DNA from: Streptococcus sanguinis
GTDB taxonomy: Bacteria > Bacillota > Bacilli > Lactobacillales > Streptococcaceae
Assembly: GCF_026781265.1 (NCBI RefSeq)
Contig: NZ_JAKUVC010000002.1
Location: forward strand, 62,001-126,000
DNA: 64,000 bases
Reading direction: 5' to 3'
In this document: positions 62,474-64,000 of the stretch, piece by piece
How positions within the stretch are numbered: position 1 is the first letter of the stretch
Layout: the number at the start of each line of letters is the position of its first letter
Notes under the pieces: model-generated
What the model was told of the DNA's origin: nothing
Databases searched by the model: none
Seen by the model: the letters and a program-made list of their open reading frames with translations, nothing else
Program-made: the position numbers and the translations under genes

Positions 62474-63112
62474 ATGAAAAAGAAGTACTTTCTGCTCTCC
62501 CTAACTATCTTAGCCGGTCTCTCTCTATCTTCCTGTAGCCTTATTAAGAGCTATAGCAGTCGGAAAGCATCTAATTCTTCCAGTCGAGTTTCCCTGAGAG
62601 ATGACAGCGATACAAGTAGTAGCAGTCGTAAAGAAAAAGATTCGTCAAAGACTACTGGTACGCAGCGGGTTGGATCTGATGATTATGACTATATTAGTAT
62701 TCCTGATAATTGGATTAAGTTTACAGATGTAGATGGTGGCGACAGTGTCCAGTATACGGATGGAAGTGGCTATAACATTGTCACGATGAACGCTTATACA
62801 AAAGAAAAAGCCAATATCGGAGAAGGTGAAGAATTCAACGCCGAAACCATTGCCCAACGGATTGCTTACCACTGGAAGGATAATAAGGAAGTCGATGATT
62901 TTTGGGGAGCAAAGAGTACTGTAGCCGGCAATGAAGCCTTTCAGATTAATGTTATTTTAAAATCCACTCAAAACTTAACGGTTTGGGTCTTCAAACAAGG
63001 CGATAAGGTCTATATGATGTCCTTTGAGGGCGATGAAGATACTCTGTATGAGTTTATCCCCTATATCGAAGATACATGGAGCGTCAGCAAGGACGGTGGA
63101 AAAAGCATTTAG
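62474..63112 (+). CDS. Lipoprotein, paralogue of the one at 60607
   Basis: A 212-residue lipoprotein with the lipobox LSSC (Cys about residue 21), a Ser-rich linker and the same C-terminal domain as the gene at 60607: RVGSDDYDYISIPDNWIKF, YTDGSGYNIVTMNA, NAETIAQRIAYHW. The ATG at 62474 is chosen over 62468 because AGGAAGGA overlaps the earlier codon. The pair probably arose by duplication around pnuC. Function unknown. Confidence 0.75.
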   Translation: MKKKYFLLSLTILAGLSLSSCSLIKSYSSRKASNSSSRVSLRDDSDTSSSSRKEKDSSKTTGTQRVGSDDYDYISIPDNWIKFTDVDGGDSVQYTDGSGYNIVTMNAYTKEKANIGEGEEFNAETIAQRIAYHWKDNKEVDDFWGAKSTVAGNEAFQINVILKSTQNLTVWVFKQGDKVYMMSFEGDEDTLYEFIPYIEDTWSVSKDGGKSI

Positions 63113-63152
63113 CGACCGCATTTGATGATAACTCTCTAAGTTTATAAAAAGC

Positions 63153-63183
63153 AAATCTGGGACTCGTTCTCAGATTTTTTTGT
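63153..63183 (+). terminator. Rho-independent terminator
   Basis: AAATCTGGGA pairs with TCTCAGATTT (one G-T pair), then T residues. Confidence 0.85.
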
Positions 63184-63279
63184 GAGGTGGAATATGTCAT
63201 ATTTTTGTGATTTGACAACATTTAAGAGCGCTCATTTTATGATATAATAAAAACAATTTGAATACAGAAAGAAAAATAT

Positions 63280-63774
63280 ATGACTCAAGAAATCGACCTT
63301 GAAAAGTACCATCAGTTAGCTCTGCAGAAGCAGAAAGAGCACCGAAAATTTTTAGCCAGTCTCAAGAAGAGACCACCAAAAAACCTCGATAAGATTGCCC
63401 AGCAGATCCATGATGAGGTCTTTGAGGAGATTGACTGTACAGCCTGCGCCAATTGCTGTAAAACTCTGGGGCCAGACTTTAAGGAAGCCGATATTGTCCG
63501 CATTGCCAAGTATTTCAAGATGAAGCTGCCGGCTTTTGAAGAGGAGTTTCTGCAGGTGGACGAAGACGGTGACAAGGTTTTCAAGGCGATGCCTTGTCCT
63601 TTTTTAGGTGGAGACAATCTCTGCTCGATCTACGATGTCCGGCCAAAGGCTTGCAGAGAATTTCCCCATACAGACCGAAAAAAGATTCATCAGATTAATC
63701 ATCTGACAATCAAAAATACCCTGACCTGTCCTGCGGCTTATCTCTTTGTGGAGAAGCTGCGGGATAGGTTGTAA
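63280..63774 (+). CDS. YkgJ-family cysteine-cluster protein
   Basis: A 164-residue protein with the conserved Cys set of the YkgJ/UPF0153 family: CTACANCCK (about residues 51-58), then MPCPFLGGDNLCSIYDVRPKACREFP. The Cys residues probably bind an iron-sulfur cluster or zinc; some relatives are linked to metal-dependent modification. A TATAAT -10 is seen near 63243. No firm function. Confidence 0.88.
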   Translation: MTQEIDLEKYHQLALQKQKEHRKFLASLKKRPPKNLDKIAQQIHDEVFEEIDCTACANCCKTLGPDFKEADIVRIAKYFKMKLPAFEEEFLQVDEDGDKVFKAMPCPFLGGDNLCSIYDVRPKACREFPHTDRKKIHQINHLTIKNTLTCPAAYLFVEKLRDRL

Positions 63775-63849
63775 AATCCCCCTCTAAATCTTGTACAAAA
63801 ATTCTAGGGCGGAAGTATCTTATATGTGTTAGACTATAGTTAGAATTGA

Positions 63850-63943
63850 ACACGGCCTAAAAGCTGTGTGAAAAAGATGAAATTTTCTCGGAGCAGGAGC
63901 CCCTCCGCCAATTTTCCTATTTTCACTTTGCTTTTAACGGCCT
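63850..63943 (+). promoter_or_regulatory. Structured 5' leader, candidate cis-regulatory RNA
   Basis: Long-range complementarity: GGCCTAAAAGC (63854-63864) pairs with GCTTTTA (63930-63936) and GGCC (63939-63942), and TGAAA (63869-63873) pairs with TTTCA (63921-63925). An inner hairpin CGGAG/CTCCG (63889-63907) closes the centre. A short alternative hairpin ACACGG/CTGTGT (63850-63869) is mutually exclusive with the long stem. It lies directly upstream of the last gene. No known riboswitch class recognised. Confidence 0.45.
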
Positions 63944-63971
63944 TAGTATCTTTTGTGAGGTGAAAAAGAAT

Positions 63972-64000
63972 ATGATGCATCAATTCAATCGAACCATGGA
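63972..64000 (+). CDS. Start of a gene cut by the window edge
   Basis: ATGATG preceded by GTGAGGTG at a suitable distance opens MMHQFNRTM and runs off the window. Too short to identify; the leader upstream supports that it is a real, regulated gene. Confidence 0.4.

Noticed and set aside
1..64000. CRISPR array, rRNA or tRNA genes
   Set aside because: No regularly spaced repeats of CRISPR type and no tRNA- or rRNA-like sequences were seen on reading the window; a tRNAscan/Infernal run would be decisive.

Overview
The window is from a viridans Streptococcus, most like the sanguinis group. The evidence is the pyrR-uraA-pyrB-carA-carB block, an AdcR-type zinc operator in front of an adcAII-like lipoprotein gene and a histidine-triad (Pht) gene, and pepT, lepA and pnuC with typical streptococcal sequences. 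The species call is an inference.

Positions 1 to about 36,545 are most of an integrative and conjugative element whose left end lies outside the window. It has an Inc18-type theta replication protein (RepE/RepR family, 496 aa) with an origin-like inverted repeat behind it. A ParA/ParB-like partition pair and a MobL-type HUH relaxase with a likely oriT region follow. The transfer genes are a pSK41/pMRC01-like (Tra/Trs) type IV secretion set: topoisomerase III, pilin, VirB8-like, SSB, VirD4, VirB6-like, PrgI-like, TrsD-like, VirB4-like, and a glucosaminidase-CHAP wall hydrolase. There is no integrase. Instead an ISLre2-type DDE transposase sits at the right edge, next to a strong sigma-A promoter. 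This is the architecture known for the TnGBS family of streptococcal ICEs, which combine plasmid replication, conjugation and DDE transposition and insert just upstream of sigma-A promoters.

Inside the element, seven transcription units start with the same unusual promoter: a TGACTTGTCC block, a TTAGAGC-like block and an ATTATCCCTTA-type block running into a -10. The distance from the first block to the -10 is exactly 38 bp in all seven copies. Most copies lie directly behind a terminator. The partition genes and a lone lipoprotein instead have ordinary sigma-A promoters. A second dispersed repeat, an AT-rich palindrome with core GTTATATAAC, lies between units. The element therefore looks like a constitutive maintenance part plus a co-regulated transfer regulon.

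From 36,560 the sequence is chromosomal. It opens with a pair of overlapping opposite-strand small RNAs, then yjdM-like and Pr6Pr-like genes, then the pyrimidine operon with a PyrR-controlled attenuator. Next come the AdcR-controlled zinc lipoprotein and Pht protein, a decayed low-GC locus with immunity-like genes, pepT, a four-gene cluster that looks like glycolipid synthesis (SDR, GT21-like, unknown, GT1), a DNA glycosylase-like gene, a HAD phosphatase and lepA. The window ends with two paralogous lipoproteins flanking pnuC (with a probable NAD+-II riboswitch), a YkgJ-type protein, and a structured leader before a gene cut by the window edge.
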